Assembly: GCA_018907035.1 (NCBI GenBank)
Contig: JACCIC010000065.1
Location: 1,233,501-1,297,500, forward strand
DNA from: Sycobia sp. Sy_11
Lineage: Eukaryota > Arthropoda > Insecta > Hymenoptera > Epichrysomallidae
Direction: 5' to 3'
Length of the DNA: 64,000 bases
Below the pieces are notes generated by a model. It did no database searches, had not been told where the DNA came from, and worked only from the letters and a program-made list of their open reading frames with translations. The stretch's first letter is position 1. The number at the start of each line of letters is the position of its first letter. This document shows positions 1 through 11,999 of the stretch, one piece after another. The position numbers and the translations under genes are program-made.

Positions 1-1131
1 GTCCACTTGTTAATAGGTCGAATAAAGTTAAATTTGATCTCTCGAAACTATACGATATTATAACAACGAAGATTTGCAACTTCCCAGATATTTGCGTGTC
101 CGCGACAATGCAGGCAAGTCGCACCGAGGTGTTCGGGGAAAAAAAAATTGAAAGAGAATAACACTCTACTGGTTCTTGAACTTTCTTTTTTACGACGCTT
201 TAATGCCCCCCTCCCCCGGCGGAACGAGAAACTCCTAACGCATTAAACAAACGATAAAATCCCGTAATCCGAGCCAGTGCTCACCGCGACGAGCCCTTCG
301 GCCTTTAGTTATTATAGAGACGCCGTCGTCGCGCGCGCACGCGCGGACCGCCGTTTCCGCGAGGCGACGACGGAGCAGGGCAGAGGAGGAGACGACCGCG
401 AGACCCCGTAGCGGGGCGCGCGGGGGATATTATTCCCGTAAAAGAAAAGGACGGCGCGAAAGAAAAGAAGGATTAAGGAAAAAAAATGAAACAGGAGAGC
501 GCGGCGGGATTCCGGGGGGGGGCGAGAGGCAGAGCGATGGCCCCTCCCGGTCGCTCGAGCGCAGTCGAGTGCGAAAGATCTCTCGAACGTATAAAAAAAG
601 ACGCGAGGTTGGCTGAAAAAGCTGCGGGCGAGCGAGAGAGAGATAGAGAGAGAGAGAGGGCCGTTCGCCATGGAAATATGAAGGAGAGGAGAAGGGGTCG
701 AGGGTGCAGAGAGAGAGGAGGGGGTGGCGAGGAAGAAGAGGGAAAGAACCGAGGAGGAGATTTCAGGAGGAAAAAAAAGCAGCAGAAGACCACGAGAGAT
801 ATACTTAGGAAGTATAAGAGAAGAGAGAAGCGTCACGTACGTACCGGCTCGACGCTCCGCTGATTTTTATTGACGCGTAATGCCGGTCGACGTCTCTTCT
901 AAACCGGTCGCCTCTCTCTCTCTCTCTCCTCCCTCCTCTGAACGCAACCGCAACGGTGCCGGCGAACCGAACTGGGGTATCGGTGTGCGCGCGCCGCGAG
1001 TGCGTGTGCATCCTTGTCCGCGTGCGTGTATATGTAACAGAAGCGGTCGAGGGGGGGGGGGATGCGAGGAAGAGAACGAGCGTATTTGCTCCGAGAAATA
1101 ACGAGATAAGAGAAACGGTAGCTGCGGTAGC

Positions 1132-1137
<6 letters not shown>

Positions 1138-1172
<35 letters not shown>
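1138..1172. repeat. (TA)n microsatellite
   Basis: About 17 uninterrupted TA units. Confidence 0.95.
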
Positions 1173-1174
<2 letters not shown>

Positions 1175-1689
1175 AGAGAAACGACGTCCTGTTAGCGAGA
1201 AAAGGGGCAGAAGGGGGAAGGGGAAGAGACGCAGAGGAAAGAACGAAATCATTGAGACCTTGGCGACAATGAGAAGCTGCGGAACGGAAATTCCTTGAAT
1301 TTTCCGCGTGTCAATGGCCTGCGAAATACATAATTATTTGACTAGGAATTGTGTACTTTCGCCGGGGGCTTTCTTTCTCTCGTTCGCTCGATCTTTTTTC
1401 TCGTTATTTGCTTTCTCCGCTCGCCTCGTGGCCGCGTAACGAAGACGCCGCGCATCCTGCGCTCCTCCTTCCTCCCCCCCCGCCGTCTTCGCGCTGCGCG
1501 ACGATAAATACAGCCCGGCTGAAATTAATTGTACCTCCGACGCTCCGGGAACTCCCGCCAGTCGGATTGAGCCATTGTTTCACGCGCGCGCGCACGATTA
1601 TTTCATTCTCCGGAGGCACGCTGTACGCAACCAAATAATTCATTCTGGGGAACGCGTCGCCCGATACTGACAAATGCGTAGAATCGAAT

Positions 1690-2253
1690 GCGATGTTCAT
1701 TTCTATTTTCCAATCTCTATTGTCTTTTAAGAATACTAGACATCGTAAATATAGACGTAAAGAGGTTGAGAAGGAGTGAGAAATAGATAATTAATTTTTT
1801 GTGCAACATTTTAACACTATAGAAAGAAAAATTCAAAAAAAGAGAGGATTTATATCTAAATCGTAAATATAACCTTTGAATCTAATGCGATTGATAACCA
1901 AGAAGAGACCTATAAAAACGAAATTGATAATTTTTGCATTTTCTTAAAATTATTAAAACAACTTAATCTAAAATATTAACTATTTCTATATTCAATTTCT
2001 ATATATATGTCATGAAGACAATAGAGCACATCCGTTGTTTCTATTGTATCGCTCTAGCCATAGAATTCAGTGTTTACCATCCGTTTGAACTCACTATTGC
2101 TACTGTAACGTTTGTCTAACCTAAATCACGACCTAAAACATGTTTTAGAAATTATATAAATTTATGATATGTTTTTATTTAATGCATTGCAGTCTGTATT
2201 TATATTATATAAAATATATAATTTCATGATTTGATGATTAATAATTTTCATGT

Positions 2254-2289
<36 letters not shown>

Positions 2290-2560
2290 GGAGGAAAAAG
2301 GCGTTCCTTGTAATACTGTTTAAAATTTCATCATGTGAAAAAAAATTATATTCTTGTTAAAATTCATTTACATTTTATTATTTCCGTTCTTTCCTCTTTT
2401 AATTTAAAATTTAACTGAAATTGCGAATTTTTAATGCCATAAATGTGTGCCTTACCAGAATAACAATTCAGCCATCGATTTTCGTAGCGCAAAAAAAATT
2501 AATATTTTTGATTTATTACTCATCGGCGTTCGCATATCAAAATATTTTCTTCGGTTCGTG
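1690..2560. other. AT-rich island in the downstream intron
   Basis: This stretch lacks the CpG-rich words seen on both sides and is dominated by A and T, including an (AAT)n array. No open frame of note and no terminal repeats were recognised. It may be a decayed insertion or simply a low-GC isochore patch. Confidence 0.35.
2255..2289. repeat. (AAT)n microsatellite
   Basis: About 11 AAT units inside the AT-rich island. Confidence 0.95.
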
Positions 2561-2899
2561 TACGAAAAGAATTCCGATTACGCGTTCGCGCGCTCGCGCG
2601 CGCGTAAAAGTGGGTCGCGACCGCGCGCTCACTCGCTCGCTTCGGAATTCACGATATGTCCGATAGCGCGCGAGAAATATAATTACGGCGCGAGCAGCGC
2701 GGTGGCCTTCGATCCTTTATACACGCTTTGGTGGCGCGCGTGCGTGTCGCTCGTCTCCCCCAACCCCTTCGCCCGTCCTCCCGACGGGGGATCGAAATTT
2801 AATTAAGCTACTTCGGAAGAAGGAAAGAAGCTCGCTACCCCCACTCTCGCTGGTATATAATATATATAAGCGAACCGTGCGCCTCCGTTAATTGTCAAA

Positions 2900-2911
2900 G
2901 TGACTCACCGT
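2900..2911 (-). promoter_or_regulatory. 5' splice site (donor) of the DOMON exon
   Basis: On the minus strand the last codon ACG is followed by gtgagt, matching the donor consensus at every intronic position. The codon ends at the boundary, so the next exon must begin in phase 0. Confidence 0.88.
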
Positions 2912-3058
2912 AATTTTGAGATCCCGTGGATCACAGGTGTCGTAGCGCCGGTTGAAACGCAGCACCGTGTGCGTCTTGTTCTCGTATCCGGACTGCAGGT
3001 AGTAATCCTGGCTGGAATCCATCTGAGGATCCCGGTTAGCGCCTTTCACGTGGCGATC
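2909..3058 (-). CDS. MOXD1: Internal coding exon of a MOXD1-like copper monooxygenase (DOMON domain part)
   Basis: The minus strand encodes 50 residues running from DRHVKGANRD to DTCDPRDLKIT. The pattern DRH (residues 1-3), SQDYYL (16-21), an ENKTHT block (26-31) holding an N-glycosylation sequon at N27, then LRF and DTCD (40-43, cysteine 42), matches the second half of the DOMON domain of MOXD1-type, dopamine beta-hydroxylase-like proteins. In that family DOMON precedes two copper type II ascorbate-dependent monooxygenase domains, and the proteins act in the secretory pathway. Substrates of the MOXD1 branch are not well established. The copper ligands lie in other exons, so activity cannot be judged here. 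The exon is exactly 150 nt with phase 0 at both ends. It is flanked by a pyrimidine-rich acceptor ending ctgctgcag and by the donor gtgagt. Tyramine and dopamine beta-hydroxylases are less likely because the DRH and ENxTHT signatures favour MOXD1. No neighbouring exon was found within the window. Confidence 0.92.
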
Positions 3059-3090
3059 CTGCAGCAGAAAAGAAAGGGAGAAAAACATGA
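3059..3090 (-). promoter_or_regulatory. 3' splice site (acceptor) of the DOMON exon
   Basis: Read on the minus strand, a pyrimidine tract containing ctccctttcttttctg leads into ctgcag directly before the GAT codon that opens the exon. This is a strong acceptor and fixes the exon's 5' boundary at 3058. Confidence 0.88.
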
Positions 3091-3097
3091 GTACACT

Positions 3098-3104
<7 letters not shown>

Positions 3105-3154
<50 letters not shown>

Positions 3155-3161
3155 ATAATAA
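3105..3161. repeat. (AT)n then (AAT)n compound microsatellite
   Basis: About 23 AT units followed by four AAT units, about 45 bases upstream (in transcript direction) of the DOMON exon acceptor. Confidence 0.95.
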
Positions 3162-3228
3162 AACGTATTCCCGGCATAAGAGCCTTGTTAATTTAATTTT
3201 CGCGTGATGTGACAGATAATTGACGCGT

Positions 3229-3248
3229 GTATATATATATATATATAT
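3229..3248. repeat. (TA)n microsatellite
   Basis: About ten TA units. Confidence 0.9.
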
Positions 3249-3811
3249 GAAATAATCGAATACATTCCGATGCAGACAGGAGTGCGCATCGAGCACCGTT
3301 TGGTACTTTCACACACAGAAACAACGGTGTTCGATCCTCGCGAGATTATTCGCTCGGACAGTAACGTCCGCGTGTACATGCAGTATTACATTTATAGGTA
3401 ACATAAATATATATATATGGAAATTTTTTTATAATATAGGGCTTATAAAATTACATTATGAAACAGACGCGGCCGGGATCGCTATTACGCATTTTTTCCG
3501 TCGTATTTCACCTGGCCCCAGAAGATCCAGGAGTACACGGGTAGAGCGCGCATTGATAAAGTCCGACGGAGGAGTCAATTAACGTGTGTCGTATATATGT
3601 AGGAAGAAAACACGTTGTCGGACTATGCGTGTGAAAGTTCCTCTAAGCTGGCGCCTAATTCTCGGACTTCTCGCATTAATTAATTTCGGTTCAATTATCC
3701 GAACGGTATATGGATTAAGAAACAACAAGGTTCTCTCAAGAATATCTCTCGATAGCGGAAACGTTCCCTGCTTGGATCCAATTAGAACGGTCTCTGATTT
3801 AAATATTTATT

Positions 3812-3814
<3 letters not shown>

Positions 3815-3849
<35 letters not shown>
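3815..3849. repeat. (AC)n microsatellite
   Basis: About 17 AC units. Confidence 0.95.
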
Positions 3850-3851
<2 letters not shown>

Positions 3852-5279
3852 TACAAAATGAACGTTAGGTATCTGCAGAGGTCTCATGAACGGACGCTCG
3901 GCGCGAATAAAATACCACGAACGGATATGCAGCGTTGCCGAAAAATTAAATAAGAGAGCAATTGAAGCGCTCTATGTTAGTGGAATGGAGCGGCGATGGG
4001 GAGGAGGGCTTTAATTCCATCAGCGAAGCGCAAAACCAGAGAGATTCCGCGGAATTATACCGGAGTTAATTTAAGCAAAGCGCCGAATTAGAGGCGCTTT
4101 AATGCGCAATAATTATGCGCAATAGGACGAAATTATCATTTGCATTATCCAAAATAGACGCGCGCGCGCGCGGGCTGAAGGCGACATCGTCCCCGGCAAT
4201 TGTACCGGGTGTCGCCCGCATCGGCGCAAGCCGGTGCTCGACGTCTTCCCCGTTTTCGCTCATCCCCAACCCCCTTCGTTTCCGCCACTCTCGCCCGGGC
4301 GCATCAGCTTGCAATATTCAGACAATTCGACGCGTCTCTTTGATTCCGCTTCCTCTCGCGATTCCCTTCCGAGTCCTCCCCTGCCTCTCGCCCACCCCAC
4401 GCCCGCCGCTCTCCTTTGTGTTAATATTGAAAATCACGTTTCTCCACGCGGGTATTTATAAACGAATTATATTCGCACATATAGCATTAAAGGGATTACG
4501 TGGGAACGAATATAGAGAGAGAAAGATAGAAATAAAAGGAAAGTATACGAAAGTATACAAAACCTTTCTCATAATCTCGTTAGTATAAACACCTCGAGTG
4601 TTTTCAGCACGACGCGGAGCTTTCTCGATATATATATATATAATACATAGTCAGAGCTCTCGAATTGAAAGATGCTCTTTATATAGATCGGAAGGTTAAT
4701 CGTACGTGGAACATGCGCAATTGCGCGTACTTATGCATCGGGCTATCGGGTGTCGCTTGTTTGCCCGACCAATGTTTGTACTCGGTAAATATAAGTACGC
4801 ACAAAGGGGGCGTATATATGTGGCATGTGCAGCGAAAGTGTATAACGGTATATATATATATATATAACACATCACGGGGACGGAGGCGGGAGCTATAAAT
4901 TTTGCGCGTAATTACGATTTGACAGTGTGCGCTGGCTCTCTATTTTTCCGTCGATAGCTTTTCAATTGGAGTGCCCCTTTCCCCCACGATTGGCACGTCC
5001 CTGCTTTTAAGTTTATTGAGTTTGAGGCCTCTCTATCGAAATATTTATATAAAATATTCCCGTGCGTATAGATTTTTCAGCCATATTTTCCCACTATAGA
5101 TTTTTTTCTGCGGTCGAAAGCAAAGCTTATAAAAGGCACACCGCTGTATATTTATAGGAGTTAGGCGAGAATAGGAAATTCGTATCAATATAATAACCGG
5201 GTCCAATAAACGTCCGAATTCAATTAGATCTAATAAGAAATGGGATACAGAAGTCGCGCAAGTATGTATATAACGCATG

Positions 5280-5299
5280 ATATATATATATATATATAT
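5280..5299. repeat. (TA)n microsatellite
   Basis: Ten TA units. Confidence 0.9.
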
Positions 5300-5726
5300 C
5301 TAGGGGAATCGTGAAAAGTCATTAATCACGCGCTCTTTGTAGATCTTTGTTGCGCACGAAAAGATTTAAAAGCTCCCGAGCGCGGCTCGACGCATTAATG
5401 AAGCGGTACATAACCGATTAAATTAAACGTGCGCGCTTACAACACGTACGCGTATAGTGTATCGGTCCTGCGCCCGCTCGCGTAACACGCATATATAAAG
5501 GCACGCCGGGCTCCCAGTGCGCAAAGTTAAAAGCAAAAGCACAATGCCTGCATCAATAACGCACCCGGCAGCCGGAACATAACACATTCTCCTCCTGCGC
5601 CTGGCTCCTTATTCGCTCGCGCTCTCTCATCGGGCGGCCGGGGCGTAATTAAAGTGATTTAAGCGCAAAATACAAGAGCGCCCCGATCTCTTTCCGTAAT
5701 TTAATCGCGTACCCCGCGCTCGCCCC

Positions 5727-5737
5727 CTCTCTCTATC

Positions 5738-5783
<46 letters not shown>
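5727..5783. repeat. (CT)n microsatellite
   Basis: About 28 CT units with two interruptions. Confidence 0.95.
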
Positions 5784-5785
<2 letters not shown>

Positions 5786-6085
5786 GCGCGCGCATCATAC
5801 CGACGCTTGAAAAGAGGAGGCAGAAGAAGGGGATGCCCGACGGAGGAGGAGGAGGAGGAGGGACGGCAGCAAAAAGGATCTCGGAGGGCCCTTGTTCTCG
5901 TTCTCTTTTCGGTAGCCAATAAACAGGCCAATCAGCGCGGCCGCCGTACATATACGTGCACACACGAAGAGAAACACGTAAACGCGCTCCTCGAACACGT
6001 AGACGCGTCCCTATACGCTTCGCTCTATATCGCCATACATCGCTATGTACGTGTACGAGGCACCAACGGAAAGAGAGTATCGCTC

Positions 6086-6105
6086 TCGCGCGCGCGCGCG
6101 CGCGT
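6086..6105. repeat. (CG)n tract
   Basis: About ten CG units, a potential Z-DNA-forming stretch. Confidence 0.9.
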
Positions 6106-6412
6106 GCCCATACACCATTGTTTGCCGGACCCGCGCACGCGCGCACACATACGCGCATACGTGCGCACGCGGAGGACGGCGGCGGCGCGATGTGGCGAAC
6201 GAGAAAACAGAGCACCGCGACGCGACCGACGGTGGCGGCGGCGCAAGGCCACGGTCCTCTCTCGCTCTACCTGCGTTGGCCCTCCACCCCCTCCGCCTCC
6301 CCATCGCCTCCTCGCTCTCTATAGCTCTCTGGTTTTATGCCTTCTTGTTCGGTAGTGAAATAAGAGGAAAAAGCTGGTAAAAAGAGACCACCCGAGGCAA
6401 AAAGCGACAGCC

Positions 6413-6444
<32 letters not shown>

Positions 6445-6445
6445 G
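6413..6445. repeat. (GA)n microsatellite
   Basis: About 16 GA units with one interruption. Confidence 0.95.
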
Positions 6446-6468
6446 GCCGCTGCTCCCTTTCGTCGCTC

Positions 6469-6469
<1 letters not shown>

Positions 6470-6520
<51 letters not shown>
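6470..6520. repeat. (TA)n-(GT)n compound microsatellite
   Basis: About 20 TA units followed directly by five GT units. Confidence 0.95.
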
Positions 6521-6652
6521 ACGGTCGAGCTCCAGGGTTCGCGACGCAGCGACGCTTTCGCGCGTAACGGGGCCCCTTTTGTGCGAAAGGTGGCGGAGGC
6601 GGCGGTGAAGAAGGAAGTGGAAAATGACGAAGGGCGAGAGGTGTTGTTGTTG

Positions 6653-6655
<3 letters not shown>

Positions 6656-6714
<59 letters not shown>
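6656..6714. repeat. (TA)n microsatellite
   Basis: Nearly 30 TA units with one TG interruption. Confidence 0.95.
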
Positions 6715-6715
<1 letters not shown>

Positions 6716-6782
6716 GATGGCTCGGTTTCACTGCTTGATTTTCGTCCTTAATTTCTTCCGACGCGAGAAGTGGAATTCGAGA

Positions 6783-6789
<7 letters not shown>

Positions 6790-6834
<45 letters not shown>
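6790..6834. repeat. (GA)n microsatellite
   Basis: About 22 GA units. Confidence 0.95.
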
Positions 6835-6836
<2 letters not shown>

Positions 6837-7988
6837 TATTACAGATTTAATTTTCAATTCCCCCTTTCGGTCGAAACTATAAAAGCGAGAGCTGCCGCTA
6901 GTCGCAAAGCCAACACTGCAGAAATAATAGGTCGGTAAAAAATATTGTTGCAATACCGTATATACCGGAATCTCAACATGGAATTCGCGGCAAAATCGCT
7001 CCCTCGCTCCCTTTCATTCCCCCTCGCATCTGCGCCATGCATAATGCAAAGTGAAAAAAGCACGGCGACAATAACGAGCTGGGCGATAAAGGAGAAAAAA
7101 ATGACGAAAATATATAAATATATAGCGAACTAGTTAAAGCGAGCAAGTGTGTATCGACGAAAGACGAGGGCGGGAGAAGGAAAGGAAGAAGCAAAAAAAG
7201 GGGCGAGAACGGGTGGCGGTGTAGACGTGGCAAGTGCGCGGGAGAGGGAGAGAAAAATATATAATCTTTCACGATCAACAGCGACGACAAGGCGATCGCT
7301 CGCTCGCGTTCTCGGCTATATAAAGGTGACGAAGTCCATCGAGGCATACGTATAGTCGAGCGCGCCTCTCCTTTTTGCCCCTTCGCTCCGCTCGGCGATC
7401 GACGAAGACGACGAGGCGACGCGACCCGGCGCGAGCGGGAGAAAAAGGAGAAAGGAGGTGCCGCACACGAGCCGAGGGAATGCGCTTTTGTTGTCCTGGA
7501 ATGTGATTTCGCGGAATAATTAAGAACCGAGGGGGGACGTTCGTTTTTCGAGCGGTTTTGCGCCTCCCTCCCACCTCTTCGCGATGGCCGCGCGGTCCAT
7601 ACTGCCAATAGCGCGGGGCGGGGGGAGGGGTAGAATGATTATGGACTTTCATTTTTGTCGTGCACAGCCATGTTCGTCTTGGGCTTCTTTCGCCTGATTA
7701 TTAAAATACAGAACTGGAATTGACTCGCTCTAAATATATACATAAGTAAGATAAGAAGCACTATGAAAAGAATAGTCGATGAATAATATTTGAAATCCAT
7801 TTTAACCTAGGACCAAAGAAATAACAGAAAGCGTCGCAAAAATTCTGTTAAATGTACTCCCCTGGCAAGTATAGGTTCGACGTAGACCAGCCGAGCCGAT
7901 CTCGACCTCGCGCGCACGAACGAAAGCAGAAAATAACACTTGTTAAGACGAAAGTTGAAATTTTCTTCTTTCTCCCTCCACCCCCCTC

Positions 7989-7989
7989 C

Positions 7990-8020
<31 letters not shown>
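7989..8020. repeat. (CT)n microsatellite
   Basis: About 16 CT units. Confidence 0.95.
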
Positions 8021-8375
8021 GCGAATTTCTCGCCCATTCGAGCGAAGCAATGCGGCGCAACGAGCGCACCGCCGGCGGCTGCATAATGCACGAGTTGGGA
8101 GAGCGAGAAAGAGGGTGAGAAAGAAGGGTGGGGAGGGGGCGGCGAAAAAAGTCGGGTAAAAGGAAAAACGAGAGATAGGCGGCGGGGGGAGAGCGGGTTA
8201 TGCATCGCCTCGAGGGGAGCGCAGAACGACGAAGGACGCAGGCCGACCGCGGGACCCTTTTAGTCGGTTAATCCACATTTTTCGAGGACAAGTTTTTGCA
8301 GCACGCGCACGACACACCGCCAGGGAAGGGGGGGAGTCTTGACGACAACCGTAGGGCGAAACGAGAGAAAAACGT

Positions 8376-8399
8376 AGAGAGAGAGAGAGAGAGAGAGAG
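8376..8399. repeat. (GA)n microsatellite
   Basis: About 12 GA units. Confidence 0.93.
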
Positions 8400-8569
8400 T
8401 CGATCGGCGCGCGATACAATTATTATCCGCCGCGTGGTGACAGGCTTACTCGCTTCTCGCAACCGGCGGAACCGCCCAGCGATTTTGCTCGCGACACACT
8501 GCGCGCTCCATGCGTCCAGCTTTATTAAAATTCAGTTTTGAGAGAGGACAAGATAAAGAGAGGGGGAAA

Positions 8570-8576
<7 letters not shown>

Positions 8577-8603
<27 letters not shown>
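8577..8603. repeat. (GA)n microsatellite
   Basis: About 13 GA units. Confidence 0.93.
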
Positions 8604-10220
8604 AACGTAACTCTGACGCTAATATAGCTTATGGCCCACGTCAAGCCGTGGAGTCGCGCGCGACGCTTTCTCCGGGTTACATACATATAACAAGTCGCGA
8701 ATACTCAATATATCGACCCGATATGCGAGCGAGCCCCATACTCTGCTCCCCTTTTTCCCTCGCTCATCGTGTATTGGCGTGCGCGCGAGTACTTCACGAG
8801 TGTTCCCTTATTTCTTCCGCCGCAATGTGCGTGTGCGGCTAATTGAAGAAAACCGTCGCAGGGCGTGGTTCTGTGTTTTAGAAACGTAACCGATCCGCGT
8901 TTGTAGTTTGGTACATATGAATATGAACGAAGTCTTGAGGACGTGTCACATTTAGCTGAAAAATATCTACCAAATTTCATACGTAAGCCACTGCAGCGTA
9001 AATTCTATTTTTGGCACCATTTCCTCGCAGTGATCGTTCGTATGCATGCATGAAATAAACACCGCTCCAAATATACTAAAATTGCAGTATGAAAAATTAT
9101 AAGGACTCGAGAGCGAGAAGTGTAGAGGGATAAAAGATAAGTTTTGAGAGGTGGAAGAATCAACCCTAAAATAATTCAAGTCCCAGGCAGAAAATAAATG
9201 AGTTAGTAACATTTTAATAACCCCGTACTCTCCGCCAAATGCCTGGAGTTCGAGTTGTCTTTTTTTCGTCTTCAGGACGACGTGCGCGCATCTAATTTAT
9301 CCCAGCCCATTCTTCTGGGACTAATCTTTGCCGCTCCTTCCCACCGGCCGCAATTTTTCAAGTAGCCCCGCGCACGCTCGCGCGCGCCACGACGTGGACG
9401 CAGTCGGGCGCGTGGAAGCGAACGCCGTGGAAGATGAGAGAAAGGGAGAGAGACAGAGACGTACATAAGACCGAGATGGAAGACGAGGAAGAGAAGGGAG
9501 AAGCGGAGAGAACGTATAAATGGGAGAATGATAAAAAGAAAGAGGGAAGACTGGAGGATGGAGACGGAAGGCGTGAAGATAGCGAGACAGAGCAGGGAGA
9601 GGGGCAAAGATCGGGAGAGATTGACGTATCATACAAGCAGCTCGAAATAATAAATAGCTGCGCGGCTAATCTCGCTCATGCATTTCTACGACTAATTGAA
9701 AAACTGTGCTGCCATTAATCCAAAGTCGAACGGTACCTGTGCCACGGCAGTGCCGCGCGTTATTTCTTCTTCTTTATTTTTTTTTGTTTGTTGGATTTTT
9801 TATACGGTATTTCAACATCGATCTAAAGTTTCAATTGACTCGCGCACGTACGCGCGCCAGCGTTGTAATACGCGTCTCGTAGAGAGAAAAATCATGTTTT
9901 CCGAACGAAATGTCCGCTCGACCTGGACGCTAAGCTCGGACCGACTACCGAATTGCGTGGAATCGCGCGTTTCACTCTTATTGACTCTCGAGTATACGAA
10001 AAAAAAAGAATTAAGAACTAGAGAGCCGACGGAATAGAAAGAGGAATAAGGGTGATAGCGCGAGCATAAAGAAAATTAGAGACATACTGGGCTGGCAAAG
10101 GGTCCTTCCGGCGCGGAGGGGATGGGGGACTCGACAGCTTTTTACCAAAAGGCAGGGGGGGAGGAAGGAAAAGGGAGCTGCACGATTCTTCCGCACTTCT
10201 CGTGCGTGACGGTAAGCCCG

Positions 10221-10228
10221 TGTATATA

Positions 10229-10278
<50 letters not shown>
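10221..10278. repeat. (TA)n microsatellite
   Basis: About 28 TA units with one TG interruption. Confidence 0.95.
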
Positions 10279-10281
<3 letters not shown>

Positions 10282-10589
10282 CTGAGTGCGCGGACGAGCT
10301 TTGAGCTTTATATATATTGGCTTTCCTGGGCGCATATAAGAAGGAGGGATGCTCGCAAAGTCAATCCCGGCTGAGGCGGAAGAGCGCTATTGCCTGCAGT
10401 GTACAGGAGCGATGCGAGGCAGAAGAGGACGCGAGGAAAGAGAGGAGACGCTACTTGAACGGCACAAAGTCCCTCTTCCGTGGGCGCTTTCGAATTTCGT
10501 TCAAATGCCCTCCCGAAAGAGGCCAGCCACGGAGGGAGATGCTATACTTGTGCACCCACCGGTTTTCCTTTAGTGGCGACCGATATTTC

Positions 10590-11078
10590 GAAATTCCGAT
10601 GCGGCTAGTATTTTCAATCGTTCATTTACTACGAATTGTTCTAATCGTTATTGCAAATTATAGCTGTACTAGCAATGCAGAAGTTAACTTGCCATTAAAA
10701 AAATCCTTCCAATACCAACTTGCATCTCAATGGACTAACGATGATTTTTATCGGTTCTACAATTACTCTAAATTAATATAACTGTAATTATGATTACTTC
10801 TAGACAGTCAGACTATCCTTAAGAATACCATTTGGTTATGTAAAATACATTCTTCATAATAATTTTAATTGTATAAGATATAAAATTTCAAGTTAATTTT
10901 ACATTCTAAAGACTATAAGACGCATAAAAACATTTGACATAAGTACAATTTGTAAAGCATTAGCCGTCGAAACAAGGGAGTTGAAAAAAATTATTGTCCC
11001 GCCATATAAACATATAATATGTCACCTCTAAAGTCCAAAGCCAATAAATAACTCTAAAAGCAATAATTTAACCGAAAT
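10590..11078. other. AT-rich island, possible old insertion
   Basis: Composition changes abruptly from GC/CpG-rich to AT-rich near 10590 and returns near 11075. The short word CGAAAT occurs at both edges (10589-10594 and 11073-11078), as a target-site duplication might, but six bases can match by chance. No terminal inverted repeats or transposase fragment were recognised. Confidence 0.3.
10599..10781 (+). CDS. Small plus-strand ORF with signal-peptide-like start (uncertain)
   Basis: The frame from this ATG encodes 60 residues. It starts MRLVFSIVHLLRIVLIVI, a basic residue followed by a long hydrophobic run, and then has a polar stretch NYSCTSNAEV that could hold a signal-peptidase site. The remaining 31 or so residues contain LKKSFQYQ and an aromatic-rich end. 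The frame is open further upstream to 10317, but that part is GC-rich and arginine-rich and looks unrelated. The ORF starts about where the AT-rich island starts. It is antisense to the host gene. It may be a nested small secreted peptide gene, a transposon remnant or chance. Confidence 0.2.
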   Translation: MRLVFSIVHLLRIVLIVIANYSCTSNAEVNLPLKKSFQYQLASQWTNDDFYRFYNYSKLI

Positions 11079-11248
11079 ATGGGAGGGGAGTGTATGTGTG
11101 TGTCTGTCTGCAATAAGAAAACTCGTCGGAACACGAACAAAAGTCACCAATCATACGAAAGGAAAAGGACTGAAGGAATCGGGGAGTAGAGGAGAGGGGA
11201 GAGCACGAAGGGCGAAAGGGAGGCGTATGACATTCGCGGAGATGTGGA

Positions 11249-11277
11249 ATATATATATATATATATGTATATATATG
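11249..11277. repeat. (AT)n microsatellite
   Basis: About 14 units, interrupted once. Confidence 0.9.
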
Positions 11278-11888
11278 ATATAATATAAGTTTTCGAATAT
11301 AACGATCGAGGCGACGACCCGACGGCACTTTCGATTTTTATCTGGACTATTAAAGTCGCTCGTAACTCAAACTCCGCGTTCGCGCTATATATCGCACATC
11401 CCCGGGCGCGCAACTTGTGTGTACATTATATATATATAGTGAAGTAGCGACAAAAAAGAAAGGGCAATGAGGGTGAAAAAATAATTGCACGCAAAAAATT
11501 AGGCACGCCTCTATTCGCTGAAGCGGAAATATTTTATTTCTCTCTCTCACTCTCTCTCATAGGTTGGAGTAAATAAAAATTCTCGCGAATGCTGAAACAT
11601 CTCTGCGCATCGATGCAGATACGCGGACATACTGCACTGACACATACACATCTAATATGTAGCACGCATATATATATAAAGATGAAACTAATAAATAATT
11701 TCGCTTGGCGGCGGCGTAACGGCGCGCGCACTGCTCAATTTCCGGGTGTCTGCGTCCAAGCGCGTCGGAAGTGCCGAGCTTACTATAACATATATATTTT
11801 TCCCTCCGCGCACGACTTCATTTCTCGGCCTCTCTTCCAACGTTGCCGCGCCTCACGAATTTCGGACGGGGTGGCGTTTACGCACGCT

Positions 11889-11898
<10 letters not shown>

Positions 11899-11929
<31 letters not shown>
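11899..11929. repeat. (CA)n microsatellite
   Basis: About 15 CA units preceded by a short CG run. Confidence 0.95.
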
Positions 11930-11931
<2 letters not shown>

Positions 11932-11999
11932 GGCTATTCGGTTTTCTCAACTCTGGGGAATTGCCGAATTATGACCGCGCCATATAAGTATTCCGGTTA

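Larger units (their letters stand above)
1..2908 (-). other. 5' part of the intron downstream of the DOMON exon
   Basis: This follows the gtgagt donor at 2908. No acceptor followed by the expected continuation of the DOMON domain was recognised, so the intron probably runs past position 1. It holds a CpG- and GA-rich stretch (about 300-1060), a (TA)n and an (AAT)n array, and an AT-rich island at about 1690-2560. Open frames in 312-1252 are arginine/serine/proline-rich translations of simple sequence with no recognisable domain. Confidence 0.7.

Noticed and set aside
3500..3560. Minus-strand mini-frame starting MRALPVYSWIFWGQ and ending at a possible donor gtgaaa in phase 0 relative to the DOMON exon.
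   Set aside because: It has an ATG and a compatible phase, but the donor is weak, the peptide is short, and nothing resembles the expected preceding DOMON sequence. An alternative first exon is not excluded but unsupported.
5733..6953. Several long open frames, up to 228 residues, on both strands.
   Set aside because: They translate (CT)n, (GA)n, (TA)n and CpG repeats into Arg/Glu, Ser/Leu and Tyr/Ile strings with no domain.
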